Shown: piece by piece, positions 50,954 to 59,838 of the stretch
How positions within the stretch are numbered: the first letter of the stretch is position 1
Layout of the letters: the number at the start of each line of letters is the position of its first letter
Origin: DASUGC01 sp035606665
Lineage (GTDB): Bacteria > Acidobacteriota > Vicinamibacteria > Vicinamibacterales > SCN-69-37
DNA: 64,000 bases
Assembly (NCBI GenBank): GCA_035606665.1
Contig: DATNEY010000027.1
Location: 124,001 to 188,000 of the forward strand
Direction: 5' to 3'
Translations under genes and position numbers: made by a program
Notes under the pieces: model-generated
What the model saw: only the letters and a program-made list of their open reading frames with translations
What the model was told of the DNA's origin: nothing
Database searches by the model: none

Positions 50954-52714
50954 ATGTCCACCGCCGACACCCGCACCGTTCGCGCGCCACGAGGCACGTC
51001 ACTCAGCTGCAAAGGCTGGCCTCAGGAAGCGGCGATGCGAATGCTCATGAACAACCTCGATCCGGACGTCGCGGAACGCCCGGACGATCTCGTCGTCTAC
51101 GGCGGCTCCGGGCGCGCCGCGCGCAGCTGGCCCGCCTTCGACGCGATCGTGCGCTCGCTGAAGTCACTCGAGCATGACGAAACGCTGCTCGTGCAGTCCG
51201 GCAAGCCGGTCGGCATCTTCCGCACCAGCCCGTGGGCGCCGCGGGTCCTCATCGCCAATTCCCTGCTGGTGCCGGCCTGGGCCAACTGGAAGACCTTCCG
51301 CGACCTCGAGGACCGCGGCCTGACGATGTACGGGCAGATGACGGCGGGCTCGTGGATTTACATCGGCACGCAGGGAATCCTGCAGGGTACGTACGAAACG
51401 CTGGCGGCCGTGGCGCGGCGGCATTTCGCGGGCTCCTTGAAGGGCACACTCACCGTGACGGCCGGCCTCGGCGGCATGGGCGGCGCCCAGCCGCTGGCCG
51501 TGACCATGAACGAAGGCGTCGCGCTGGTGATGGAAGTAGACCCCTCGCGCATCGCCCGGCGGCTCGCGACGCGGTACCTCGACGAATCGACAGAGTCGCT
51601 GGACGAAGCGCTGGCGCGGGCCGACGACTATCGGCGCCGGGGCGTCGCGCGCTCGATCGGCCTCGTCGGCAACGCCGCGGACGTTCTGCCGGCCATGATC
51701 GCGCGCGGGATCATCCCTGAAGTCCTGACGGACCAGACCTCGGCACACGATGCGCTGCAGGGCTACGTGCCGAACGGCATGAGCCTGGCTGATGCGGTGC
51801 GCCTGCGCGCGTCCTCGCCGGACGAGTACATCCGCCGCTCGATGCAGGCCATGGCCGTGCACGTGCAGGCGATGCTCGACATGAAGGCGCGCGGCGCCGT
51901 GACGTTCGACTACGGCAACAACATTCGCGCACAGGCACAACAGGCCGGCGTCTCGGCGGCATTCGACATTCCCGGCTTCGTGCCCGAGTACGTGCGGCCG
52001 CTCTTCTGCGAAGGCAAGGGACCGTTCCGCTGGGCGGCGCTCTCGGGCGATCCGGCGGACATCCATGCCACAGACGAGCTCGCGCTCAGGATGTTCTCCA
52101 GCAACGAACCGCTCTGCCGGTGGATACGCATGGCCCGCGAGCGGGTTGCGTTCCAGGGTTTGCCGGCACGCATCTTCTGGCTCGGCCAGGGCGAGCGCGC
52201 GGAATTCGGACGCGCGCTGAACGACCTCGTCCGCACCGGCCAAGTCAGCGCGCCGATCGTGATCGGGCGCGATCACCTCGACACAGGATCGGTCGCGTCA
52301 CCCAATCGCGAGACCGAGGGCATGCGCGACGGCAGCGACGCGATTGCCGACTGGCCCGTCCTCAATGCCCTGCTCAACACGTCGTCGGGCGCGACGTGGG
52401 TGTCGGTGCACCACGGCGGCGGCGTCGGGATCGGCTATTCGCTCCACGCCGGCATGGTGATCGTCGCCGACGGCACGCACGAAGCCGACGAGAAATTGCA
52501 GCGGGTGCTCACGAACGATCCGGGTACCGGTGTGATGCGCCACGCGGACGCGGGTTATCCGGATGCCATCGCGACCGCGCACCGCCACGGCCTGCGGCTG
52601 CCGATGATCGCAAGCGCCCGCGGCCGTCGGGAGGATAGCGAGTCCGCGAGCGCCGGAGCGACGCGAGTGGGGGTGGGGCCCCACGAGCAGCCAAAAGAGG
52701 ATGGCGGGCGATGA
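50954..52714 (+). CDS. hutU: Urocanate hydratase
   Basis: A 586-residue NAD+-dependent enzyme that turns urocanate into imidazolonepropionate. KGWPQEAAMRMLMNNLDPDV near the start, YGQMTAGSWIYIGTQGILQG, and GLGGMGGAQPLA near 170 are diagnostic. The C-terminal tail after about residue 555 (RREDSESASAGATRVGVG) departs from the family and is coded by a GC-rich repeat (52625-52690). Its stop overlaps the next gene by four bases. hutI and later steps are not in the window. Confidence 0.94.
   Translation: MSTADTRTVRAPRGTSLSCKGWPQEAAMRMLMNNLDPDVAERPDDLVVYGGSGRAARSWPAFDAIVRSLKSLEHDETLLVQSGKPVGIFRTSPWAPRVLIANSLLVPAWANWKTFRDLEDRGLTMYGQMTAGSWIYIGTQGILQGTYETLAAVARRHFAGSLKGTLTVTAGLGGMGGAQPLAVTMNEGVALVMEVDPSRIARRLATRYLDESTESLDEALARADDYRRRGVARSIGLVGNAADVLPAMIARGIIPEVLTDQTSAHDALQGYVPNGMSLADAVRLRASSPDEYIRRSMQAMAVHVQAMLDMKARGAVTFDYGNNIRAQAQQAGVSAAFDIPGFVPEYVRPLFCEGKGPFRWAALSGDPADIHATDELALRMFSSNEPLCRWIRMARERVAFQGLPARIFWLGQGERAEFGRALNDLVRTGQVSAPIVIGRDHLDTGSVASPNRETEGMRDGSDAIADWPVLNALLNTSSGATWVSVHHGGGVGIGYSLHAGMVIVADGTHEADEKLQRVLTNDPGTGVMRHADAGYPDAIATAHRHGLRLPMIASARGRREDSESASAGATRVGVGPHEQPKEDGGR
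52625..52690. repeat. GC-rich repeat in hutU 3' end
   Basis: GCGAGTCCGCGAGCGCCGG, GGAGCGACGCGAG and TGGGGGTGGGGCCCCA resemble the repeat family near 10800, 30250 and 36900. Here it is read as part of the HutU C-terminal tail. Confidence 0.5.
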
Positions 52715-53859
52715 TCGTCGAGCGTCCCGGAGTCGAGCGGCGCATCCTGGAGTCACTCCAGGCCGGCCGCATCCCGGTACTGCTTGGCGGCTGCGCGATC
52801 GGACGGACCTCACTGCTGCTGCGCGTGCAGCAACAGCTCGGCGCGGATCGCGCGCAATACGTCGATTTCGGCGCAGCCGCGACGACACCGGAACGCTGCC
52901 TCGCGGCCGTCCTTGCCAGTACGTCGGTGCGCTCGTCTCAAGGCGCTCCGCCTTCCTCGACGACACCCAGAGCAGCGTTCGACAGCATGCTGGCGTACTT
53001 CGATCTCGCAGCCGGGCCTGGCGGCGCGACGGCGACGTTCGTCATCGACGAATTCCTCGACGTGCGCACGTTCGAGAACTTTCCGGGACTGAGGCAGGTC
53101 GTGCGCGATCTTGTGGCGCGCCTGGCGGCCAGTCCGACCGGGTTCGTCCTCGCCTCGCGCTTCACCTTCCGAACCCACCGGTTGCTCCGGGACGCGCCCG
53201 CGCGTTTTGAAGTCGTGCACATCCCGCCGATGACAACGTCGGAAGTGCAGGCCTTCGCGCTTCGCTTCGACGGCGGTCGCGCGGAGGGTCCCGCGGCCCA
53301 GGCTCCGCTGATCGCCGCACTCACCGGCGGCCGCGCCGGGTACGCGCATCTCTTGCTCGAAGGCCTTACGGCAATGGGACCGGCGACGGATCCCATTGCG
53401 GCGCTCGCGAGTCTCTTTGCCCCTGAAGGCCGGATGACCGCGCGCTGCCGCGAAAGCTACGAATTCCGGCTGCATCGTGCCAGGGGCTACGGCGCGCTCA
53501 AGGCCATCCTCGGCATCCTGGCCGACGACGAGCCCCAGAACCTGACCGAGATAGCGCATCACCTGCAGCGCACGCCTGGGTCGACGAAGGACTATCTCTC
53601 GTGGCTCGAGGATGTGGACGTCATTTCGATGCATGGGAAGCGCTACTCGTACGACGACCCGCTCGTGCGGCTCTACGTGCGCCTGTACGCGAGGCCGGTC
53701 CCGCCCACCGATGCCGATATCGTGCGAGAGGTGCGCGCGTACGCGCAGGCCAGGCTTCCGCAGATGACGCCCACGCCGGTCGCCGTGACCGCCGCGTCCG
53801 CGGTTTCCGACCGGACAGCCGACGCCGAACGCGCGTCGGGGATTATCGAAATCGATTGA
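52711..53859 (+). CDS. Archaeal-type ATPase with winged helix, coupled to hutU
   Basis: A 382-residue P-loop ATPase of the ORC/STAND-like archaeal ATPase group. The P-loop is GGCAIGRTS (26-34), with Arg in place of the usual Lys. Walker B is FVIDEFLD near 110-117, and a sensor-like LASRFTFRTHR near 150. The C-terminal winged helix (LKAILGILADDEPQNLTEIAHHL, KDYLSWLEDVDVISM) is likely DNA-binding. It overlaps the hutU stop by four bases (ATGA), so is translated with it. A regulator of hut is one guess; ATP hydrolysis is uncertain because of the Lys-to-Arg change. Confidence 0.75.
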   Translation: MIVERPGVERRILESLQAGRIPVLLGGCAIGRTSLLLRVQQQLGADRAQYVDFGAAATTPERCLAAVLASTSVRSSQGAPPSSTTPRAAFDSMLAYFDLAAGPGGATATFVIDEFLDVRTFENFPGLRQVVRDLVARLAASPTGFVLASRFTFRTHRLLRDAPARFEVVHIPPMTTSEVQAFALRFDGGRAEGPAAQAPLIAALTGGRAGYAHLLLEGLTAMGPATDPIAALASLFAPEGRMTARCRESYEFRLHRARGYGALKAILGILADDEPQNLTEIAHHLQRTPGSTKDYLSWLEDVDVISMHGKRYSYDDPLVRLYVRLYARPVPPTDADIVREVRAYAQARLPQMTPTPVAVTAASAVSDRTADAERASGIIEID

Positions 53860-53860
53860 T

Positions 53861-53923
53861 CCGGCGGGCTGAAGCCCGCCGGCTACAGCAGTCACACGTG
53901 GTCGGCGGGCTTTAGCCCGCCGA
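53861..53923. repeat. Paired GC-rich hairpins (TGAA loop then TTTA loop) between converging genes
   Basis: 53861-53882 is a perfect 9-bp stem with TGAA loop and 53902-53923 a perfect 9-bp stem with TTTA loop; the latter contains the rnc stop codon. The order is the same as at 13985-14033. Place and shape fit a bidirectional terminator. Confidence 0.7.
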
Positions 53924-54874
53924 TTCGCCCAGCGCCGCCTTGGCCGCCTGCTGCTCGGCTTCCTTCTTCGATCGTCCGGACGCCCGCCCGATTGACTGGC
54001 CTCCGACGATGACTTCCACGTCGAAGCGCTTGCGGTGTTCGGGGCCGTCGGCGCCGACCAGACGATAGTGCGGCAGGCCACGCCCCGCCGCCTGCATCTG
54101 CTCCTGCAGCGCTGACTTCCAGTCCTCGGTGAAACTTGCTTCGGCGGCACGGTCTCCAGCCGCCTTCACCAGCGGCTCGAAACGCGAAAAGATGAACTCG
54201 CGCGCGGCGTCGATGCCGCCGTCGAGATAGATCGCCGCGATGACGGCCTCGAAGCTGTCCGCAAGGATCGCGTGCTTGTGACGGCCGCCGGTCTTCTCTT
54301 CTCCGCGCCCGAGCAGCACGAAGTGACCAAGGTCCATGGCTTCGGCGAGACGCGCGAGCGCCGCCGCCGAAACAATGCCGGCCTTGACCTTCGATTTGTA
54401 CCCTTCGCTGTGCGTCGGAAACTGGTGGAACAGCAGATCCGCGATCACGAAACCGAGGACGGCGTCACCGAGGAACTCGAGCGATTCGTTGTCGATCACG
54501 CCGCCCGACGCGTCCTCGTGCGCGCGCGATCGGTGCGTCAGCGCGTGTTCCAGCAGACCGAGATCCTCGAACTTGTGGCCGATGCGCTCCTCGAGCGGTC
54601 CAAGGTGTTCGCTGAGCCTGCGGATCTCAGTCGCCGCGGCCTCGTCGAGGTGGCCGGCGATGATCTCGCGCGCGCGACCCGAATACTCGGCGCTGACGGC
54701 GATCGCAAACTCCGCCTGGCCGAACCTCATCGAGAAGATCGCCTGCGGCAGCGCAGACGCCACGGTCGCGTCGATGCCGTGCGCGTCGAGCAGGCCGCGC
54801 ACGACTTCCGCCTCGATCGATGAATGCGTCCGGAACACCTCGACTGGAGGACGGACGTCCTGCTGCTCGGCCAT
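53912..54874 (-). CDS. rnc: Ribonuclease III with N-terminal DUF2007 domain
   Basis: A 320-residue protein. Residues ~10-75 (VEVFRTHSSIEAEVVRGLLDAHGI, then FAIAVSAEYSGRAREII) look like DUF2007, a putative signal-transducing domain. Residues ~92-240 are the RNase III domain, with ALTHRSRAHE and the catalytic signature N129ESLEFLGD136; the dsRNA-binding domain is at ~248-318. RNase III normally starts at the nuclease domain, so this is an added domain. It begins 2 bases after the phosphatase stop (ATG 54874; GTG 54877 is less likely). Confidence 0.88.
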   Translation of the reverse strand: MAEQQDVRPPVEVFRTHSSIEAEVVRGLLDAHGIDATVASALPQAIFSMRFGQAEFAIAVSAEYSGRAREIIAGHLDEAAATEIRRLSEHLGPLEERIGHKFEDLGLLEHALTHRSRAHEDASGGVIDNESLEFLGDAVLGFVIADLLFHQFPTHSEGYKSKVKAGIVSAAALARLAEAMDLGHFVLLGRGEEKTGGRHKHAILADSFEAVIAAIYLDGGIDAAREFIFSRFEPLVKAAGDRAAEASFTEDWKSALQEQMQAAGRGLPHYRLVGADGPEHRKRFDVEVIVGGQSIGRASGRSKKEAEQQAAKAALGESAG

Positions 54875-54876
54875 CA

Positions 54877-56985
54877 CTACGCCGCCTCCGGCTCCTCGAA
54901 CTTCACGACGATCATCGTCATGTCATCGTGGGGCTCGGCGTCGCCAACGAACGAGCGCACTTCGCGGACGACGCGCTCGCGGATTCCCGGCGCGTCGAGC
55001 GCGTGATGGCTCGCCACGACGCGCGCGAGAGCGGCGTCGCCGAAGAGCTCTCCGTTGATGTCCGTCGCCTCCGAGATGCCGTCCGTGTACAGAACGAACA
55101 CGTCGCCAGGCCGGATCGCGCGGGTGTGCTCCTCGAGCACCTGACTGAAGCGCTCAGCCGCGCCGGGCAGGCGCAGCCCGAGCACCATGCCGGACGGAAT
55201 CACCACTTCACTCTGGCCACCGGACACGATCAGGAGCGGGGTGTGCCCTGCCCGCGCGCACGTCATCGTGCGCGCATCGAGATCGATGACCATGTAGGTC
55301 ATCGTGATGAAGCTGCGGTTGTCGAGGTGGGCCGACAGCAGCCGGTTCGCCTCGATCATCAGGTCTCTCGGCGACTGCTCGCGCGCGCTCAGGGAGAGCA
55401 TCAGCCCCTTCAACTCCGCCATGTAGAGCGCGGCCGATGTGCCCTTGCCTGACACGTCCGCGATCATGACGCCGAACTGCCGGGGGCCGAGCGTGAAAAA
55501 GTCGTAATAGTCCCCGCCCACTTCACGCGCGGGCTCGCAGAGATCGGCGATGGAGACGAACGGAAACACCGGCGGACTGGCCGGCAGGAGCGACTGCTGA
55601 ATCTCGCGCGCAATGCGCAGCTCGTCGTCGAGCCGCTGTTTCTCGCGCTGGACATGCAGCGCGTGCTCCATGGCCGCGCTCATGCGATTGAACGACCGCG
55701 CGAGCTCGCCCAGTTGATCGCCGCTGTTCACCTTGATGCGATGCGCGAAGTCACCCACCTGCACGCGTTCCGTGCCCGTGAAGAGCTCGTGAATGGCAAA
55801 GGTGATCGTGCGCGCCAGCAACGCGCCGAAGAACACCGCGGCACCCTGAATCACCAGGAACAGCAAGGCCAGGGCCACGAGCAGAATGACCAGGCGATTC
55901 GCGTCGTCTTTACCGAAGGAATTATTCGCCGCGACCTTCGACCACAAGCGACCCAGCGGCGCGTCCAGGCTGAACGCGGCCCGGCCGCTGTCACCGGTAC
56001 GCCAGTCGCGGCACTCGACCATGGCCACGGTGTACTGGAAGGCGCTGAACATGCCGACCTGTGGCGACGCGCTCTGCGTATCCGAAGACCCGCCGCATTC
56101 CTTGTCGAGCGAGGCGGGGCCGATTCGTTCCTTCGTGCGCGCCTCGATGACCGCCGCTATGTCGGCATCGACCGGCAGATCGACAACGATAAGTCTGGAT
56201 TCGTCGCGGGTCTGCACTGCCGAACGAATCACGACCGTCCACTCAGTTGCCCCCGCCTGCTGGACTCCTATGACGGCGCGAAAGCCCGATGGCGCGCTCC
56301 GCAGCCAGCCAGGCACCTCTGAAGGCGCCGCCAGATGCCTCCAGGGCCCGGCTGTGACGAGCGGCACGGGTGGCGGTTTGACCTCCGGCTTCGCGGGGGC
56401 GGACGGGCGCAGTGTGACCGGAGCCGCAGGCACCGGAGAAAGTTCCGGCTTCGCGGGCGGCGGCAACGGAACCACCGCCACTGACAACATCGGGTACCGC
56501 GTCGCGTAGGTCAGATACTTGCGGTTGATGGTTTCCAGCGCTCCCGCGGGCGTCCGCCCGATCTCAGACGCCGATGTTTCCGCGATCTGCTGGACGTCGT
56601 CGGCAATATCCGTGAAGCCCTCATGGAACATGTAGCCGGCGACGTTCTGATACGCGACGAGCCCGCTCACGAATGTGAGCGACACGACGAGCAGCACCGG
56701 CACGAAACCCAAAAAGACGTACGACAGGATCAGCTTCTCGCGCACTCGCCAGAGAAGGCGGCCGCTGTTCCTCGAGACGAAGATCACGGCCAGCCAGACG
56801 GCGGACACGAACCACGCGAGGCTGACGACCTTGCGAAAGACCTCGCCGATCTCCGGGAGCTCGACGATCTGCTTGATTGCGAAGAGGGCGAGAAGGATTC
56901 CCGTCGAGAGGACGAACAACCGTCCCGGCAGCGTGCGCACGATCGAGCGTGCATCGCGAGCGAAGCTGCTGCCGGAAGTCTCCAC
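54877..56985 (-). CDS. Membrane SpoIIE-type PP2C phosphatase with HAMP domain
   Basis: A 702-residue sensor. Three to four N-terminal helices (RLFVLSTGILLALFAIKQI, VFLGFVPVLLVVSLTFVSG) are followed by a long periplasmic loop with a Pro-rich stretch, another helix (LVILLVALALLFLVIQGAAVF), a HAMP domain and a PP2C/SpoIIE phosphatase (AREIQQSLLP, VGGDYYDFF, IADVSGKGTSAALYMA, YTDGISEA, HDDMTMIVV). It probably dephosphorylates an anti-sigma antagonist. GTG 56985 or TTG 56997 is the start; TATGAT at 57010-57015 fits a -10 just upstream. A partner kinase is not in the window. Confidence 0.87.
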   Translation of the reverse strand: METSGSSFARDARSIVRTLPGRLFVLSTGILLALFAIKQIVELPEIGEVFRKVVSLAWFVSAVWLAVIFVSRNSGRLLWRVREKLILSYVFLGFVPVLLVVSLTFVSGLVAYQNVAGYMFHEGFTDIADDVQQIAETSASEIGRTPAGALETINRKYLTYATRYPMLSVAVVPLPPPAKPELSPVPAAPVTLRPSAPAKPEVKPPPVPLVTAGPWRHLAAPSEVPGWLRSAPSGFRAVIGVQQAGATEWTVVIRSAVQTRDESRLIVVDLPVDADIAAVIEARTKERIGPASLDKECGGSSDTQSASPQVGMFSAFQYTVAMVECRDWRTGDSGRAAFSLDAPLGRLWSKVAANNSFGKDDANRLVILLVALALLFLVIQGAAVFFGALLARTITFAIHELFTGTERVQVGDFAHRIKVNSGDQLGELARSFNRMSAAMEHALHVQREKQRLDDELRIAREIQQSLLPASPPVFPFVSIADLCEPAREVGGDYYDFFTLGPRQFGVMIADVSGKGTSAALYMAELKGLMLSLSAREQSPRDLMIEANRLLSAHLDNRSFITMTYMVIDLDARTMTCARAGHTPLLIVSGGQSEVVIPSGMVLGLRLPGAAERFSQVLEEHTRAIRPGDVFVLYTDGISEATDINGELFGDAALARVVASHHALDAPGIRERVVREVRSFVGDAEPHDDMTMIVVKFEEPEAA

Positions 56986-57041
56986 TGGGCGCGTCAAATT
57001 GCAAAGCGAATCATAACAGACTAAGGTACCGCGTCGACGCC

Positions 57042-58202
57042 ATGAAATTGCCTGAACACGCGCGTTTTTCCACGGTTTGCATTCACGCTGGTCAGGATCC
57101 GGATCCGTCAACCGGCGCCATCATCACGCCGATCTTCCAGACGTCGACGTACGTGCAGGAGGAGCTCGGCAAGCACAAGGGATACGAGTACGCGCGGACG
57201 CAGAATCCGACGCGCGCGACGCTCGAAGCGAACCTCGCGGCCATCGAAGGCGGCCGCGGCGCATACGCGTACGCGTCCGGGCTCTCGGCGATCAGCGCGA
57301 TCATGGCCCGCCTCTCACAAGGCGACCACGTGGTCGTGACGGACAACACCTACGGCGGCACGTTTCGCCTCGCGGACAAAGTGCTGAGGCGGTACGGCAT
57401 CCAGTTCACGTTTGTCGACACCTCGGATACCGCGGCGACCGAGCAGGCGCTCACGGACAAGACGAAGCTCGTGTTCGTCGAGACGCCTACCAATCCGGTG
57501 CTCCGGCTCACGGACATCGCGGCTGTCGCGGACGTCGCGCATCGCCGGGGCGCGCTGCTCGCCGTCGACAACACGTTCTCGAGCCCGTGCCTGCAAAGGC
57601 CCCTCGAGCTCGGCGCCGACCTGGTCATGCACAGCACCACCAAGTACTTGAACGGCCACAGCGATGGCATCGGCGGCGTGGTCGTGGCCAAGAGCCAGGA
57701 AGACCTGGACTGGCTCAAGTTCATCCAGAACTCGGCCGGGGCGATTCTCAGTCCATTCGATTCGTGGCTCGTGCTCCGAGGCACCAAGACGCTGCCCCTT
57801 CGCATGGCGCAGCACACGAAGAATGGGCAGGCTCTCGCGGAGTTCCTGGAGAGGCATCCCAACGTGAAGCGGACGATTTACCCGGGGCTCTCCAGCCATC
57901 CCCAACATGCGCTGGCGAAGAAGCAAATGCCGAACGGGTGCGGCGGCATGCTGTCGTTCGAGGTCCAGGACTTCGAGGCGGCGCGCCGGGTCTTGAATGC
58001 TTTCAAGCTGATGGCGCTCGCCGAGAGCCTCGGCGGCGTCGAAACGCTCGTCTGCCATCCGGCCACGATGACGCATGCGTCCGTGCCGGCGGAACGACGG
58101 GCGGCCATCGGCCTCAGTGACAGCCTGATCCGGATATCCGCGGGCATCGAAGACATCGAGGACCTGAAGGAAGACCTCAATCAGGCCCTTTCCGCCGCGT
58201 AG
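57042..58202 (+). CDS. Cystathionine gamma-synthase / gamma-lyase family
   Basis: A 386-residue PLP enzyme of Cys/Met metabolism. GYEYARTQNPTR, the PLP-anchoring Lys in HSTTKYLNGH near 201, and SLGGVETLVCHPATMTH are diagnostic. The sequence cannot safely separate synthase (MetB) from lyase or O-acyl-homoserine sulfhydrylase. ATG 57042 is chosen as the family start; the upstream open frame overlaps the phosphatase on the other strand. The DedA gene follows 11 bases later. Confidence 0.92.
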   Translation: MKLPEHARFSTVCIHAGQDPDPSTGAIITPIFQTSTYVQEELGKHKGYEYARTQNPTRATLEANLAAIEGGRGAYAYASGLSAISAIMARLSQGDHVVVTDNTYGGTFRLADKVLRRYGIQFTFVDTSDTAATEQALTDKTKLVFVETPTNPVLRLTDIAAVADVAHRRGALLAVDNTFSSPCLQRPLELGADLVMHSTTKYLNGHSDGIGGVVVAKSQEDLDWLKFIQNSAGAILSPFDSWLVLRGTKTLPLRMAQHTKNGQALAEFLERHPNVKRTIYPGLSSHPQHALAKKQMPNGCGGMLSFEVQDFEAARRVLNAFKLMALAESLGGVETLVCHPATMTHASVPAERRAAIGLSDSLIRISAGIEDIEDLKEDLNQALSAA

Positions 58203-58213
58203 CCGGACCTGCC

Positions 58214-58861
58214 GTGACTGAGTTTTTTGATTTCCTCCTCCACAGCGACACGCACCTTCTGGAGTTCGTCCAGGCGCACGGGCCGTGGATCTATGCGCTG
58301 ATCTTCGCGATCGTCTTCGCCGAAACGGGCTTCGTCGTGACACCGTTCCTGCCCGGCGATTCGCTGCTCTTCGCAGTCGGCACGCTGGCGGCCGCCGGAT
58401 CGCTCAATCCGTACTATTCGATTGCCCTGCTGTTCGCGGCAGCCTTCAGCGGCAACGCCGTCAACTACTCGATCGGCCGGCGGGTGGGGCCGAAGATCTT
58501 TCAGGCCACGGATACCAGCGGCCTCAGCCACAAGCTCCTCAACCGTGAGCACCTCAAGCGCGCGCACGAATTCTTCGAGCAGTACGGCGGCAAGGCCGTC
58601 GTGCTCGGGCGCTTCGTCCCGATCGTGCGCACGTTCGTCCCGTTCGTCGCCGGCGCGGCCCAGATGACGGCTGCGTCGTTTGTCTTCTACAACGCCATCG
58701 GTGCCGCCGCCTGGGTCGGCCTCTGCGTGGGCGCCGGCCTCGCCTTCGGCAATGTGCCCATCGTCAAGAACAACTTCTCGCTGGTGACGATTGGCATCGT
58801 GATCGTTTCATTGCTGCCCGCAGTCATCGAGATCGTCCGCCACCGCGGCTCCAAGCACTAG
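58214..58861 (+). CDS. DedA-family membrane protein
   Basis: A 215-residue inner-membrane protein related to lipid flippases or scramblases (DedA/SNARE-associated). FVVTPFLPGDSLLFAVGTLAA, with ETGFVVTP, and GGKAVVLGRFVPIVRTFVPFVAG are the family motifs (F/Y-G-GRF-P-R-FVP-AG). A GTG starts it. Spaced 11 bases after the PLP enzyme gene. Confidence 0.92.
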   Translation: MTEFFDFLLHSDTHLLEFVQAHGPWIYALIFAIVFAETGFVVTPFLPGDSLLFAVGTLAAAGSLNPYYSIALLFAAAFSGNAVNYSIGRRVGPKIFQATDTSGLSHKLLNREHLKRAHEFFEQYGGKAVVLGRFVPIVRTFVPFVAGAAQMTAASFVFYNAIGAAAWVGLCVGAGLAFGNVPIVKNNFSLVTIGIVIVSLLPAVIEIVRHRGSKH

Positions 58862-58873
58862 CCTCTCCTCAAA

Positions 58874-58935
58874 ACACACACTAAGACCACCAAGCTCTGC
58901 GCTCTCTAGGTGACCTTAGTGGTCTCTCTGTGTGT
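58874..58935. terminator. Inverted repeat between converging DedA and cutA
   Basis: Arms 58874-58894 and 58915-58935 pair at about 17 of 21 positions (ACACACACTAAGACCACC and AGTGGTCTCTCTGTGTGT), with a 20-base loop. The place fits a bidirectional terminator. Confidence 0.6.
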
Positions 58936-58944
58936 CTGAGGCGG

Positions 58945-59277
58945 TCAGCTCTCTCGTCTCGGCGCCACGCTCTTCTCGACCCAGAGCAGATATTCCTCGC
59001 TGCCGTTGACGATCGGCAGGACGATGAACTCCGGAACGTCGTAGGGGTGGCGGGCCTTCAACACTTCGAGGAGGGCGTCGATGGCATCGGCTGAGGTCTT
59101 GATCACCAGCTGCTGCTCACGATCGACCTGGGGAACACCGTCCCAGGTGTAGACCGAGGTCACGCCCGGGAGAATCGTCACGCACGCGGCAAGGCCGGCC
59201 GTGACGAGGTCCTGGGCAAGTGCAGGCGCATCGAAGTCGGCCGGCAGGGTCGTCAACGCCACAACGAGGTCGCTCAT
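58945..59277 (-). CDS. cutA: CutA1-family protein
   Basis: A 110-residue trimeric protein linked to divalent cation tolerance. LAACVTILPGVTSVYTWDGVPQ and QLVIKTSADAID are the family core, and HPYDVPEFIVLPIVNGSEEYL follows. ATG 59277 is the family start; the frame is open 18 codons further up. It is divergent from the ftsB-like gene. Confidence 0.93.
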   Translation of the reverse strand: MSDLVVALTTLPADFDAPALAQDLVTAGLAACVTILPGVTSVYTWDGVPQVDREQQLVIKTSADAIDALLEVLKARHPYDVPEFIVLPIVNGSEEYLLWVEKSVAPRRES

Positions 59278-59321
59278 GCGTGCATTTTCTCCTGTACGGC
59301 CGATAAAGAATCTGATACAAC

Positions 59322-59720
59322 ATGTCGGCAATGCGCCCGGTTCAGCCTCAGGCCACGCCAGCGAACGCGCCCGCCGCCGAACGGCGTCCGCGCGTCCGTC
59401 ACCGGCTGCGCACGCCGCAGGAAGCGCGCGCCTGGCGCCGGCGCATGACCGCGTATGCGCTTTTCGCCTTTGTGTTCGCGATGATGGTCAACGCGCTCGT
59501 CGGCGAGAACGGCTATCTTGCCACGCTCCAGGCCCGCAGCGAGCAGGCCCGGCTGGCCGGCCAGGTGGCGCGCGTTCGACTCAAGAACCAGGAAACCAGG
59601 GACGAGATTGAACGTCTACGCACCGACCCCAAGGCCCTCGAAGAGGCCGCCCGCCGCGAACTGAACATGATCAAGAAGGGCGAGACGGTCGTGATCGTCA
59701 AGGACAAGAAGAAGCAGTAG
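59322..59720 (+). CDS. FtsB/DivIC-like septum protein
   Basis: A 132-residue single-pass membrane protein of cell division. A basic N-terminus (~40 residues, many Arg) precedes one helix (AYALFAFVFAMMVNALVG, ~43-60), then a coiled coil (LQARSEQARLAGQVARVRLKN) and ARRELNMIKKGETVVIV, the 'EExAREKLGMIxPGE' type block of FtsB/DivIC. No division genes adjoin. The long basic N-terminus is unusual but is seen in some phyla. Confidence 0.85.
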   Translation: MSAMRPVQPQATPANAPAAERRPRVRHRLRTPQEARAWRRRMTAYALFAFVFAMMVNALVGENGYLATLQARSEQARLAGQVARVRLKNQETRDEIERLRTDPKALEEAARRELNMIKKGETVVIVKDKKKQ

Positions 59721-59745
59721 CTGCCCTGCCCCCCGGGGCGAGCCG

Positions 59746-59801
59746 AACGGTGCGGCTTCAGGAACGCCGCAGTTCTCGAATCAATTCCCGCAATCCGCTC
59801 G
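59746..59801. repeat. Left copy of ~45-bp direct repeat flanking the SEFIR gene
   Basis: ACGGTGCGGCTTCAGGAA, then GCCGCA, TTC and CGAATCAATTC are shared with 62354-62409 in the same orientation with about five differences. On the minus strand both read LRELIRELR-S and a stop. An 11-bp string AGCATAGCGCC at 59828-59838 also recurs at 62643-62653. Confidence 0.75.
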
Positions 59802-59838
59802 GGGCTCATTGTCGGACCGAAGGCATTAGCATAGCGCC

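Noticed and set aside
57077..58120. Plus-strand frame of 347 codons inside the cystathionine enzyme gene
   Set aside because: It is the +1 shadow of a gene with intact PLP motifs; its composition is Arg/Gly/Ala only.
59513..59809. 98-codon minus-strand frame before the SEFIR gene
   Set aside because: It is antisense to the FtsB-like gene; only its first part covers the repeat, in a different frame from the small gene's end.
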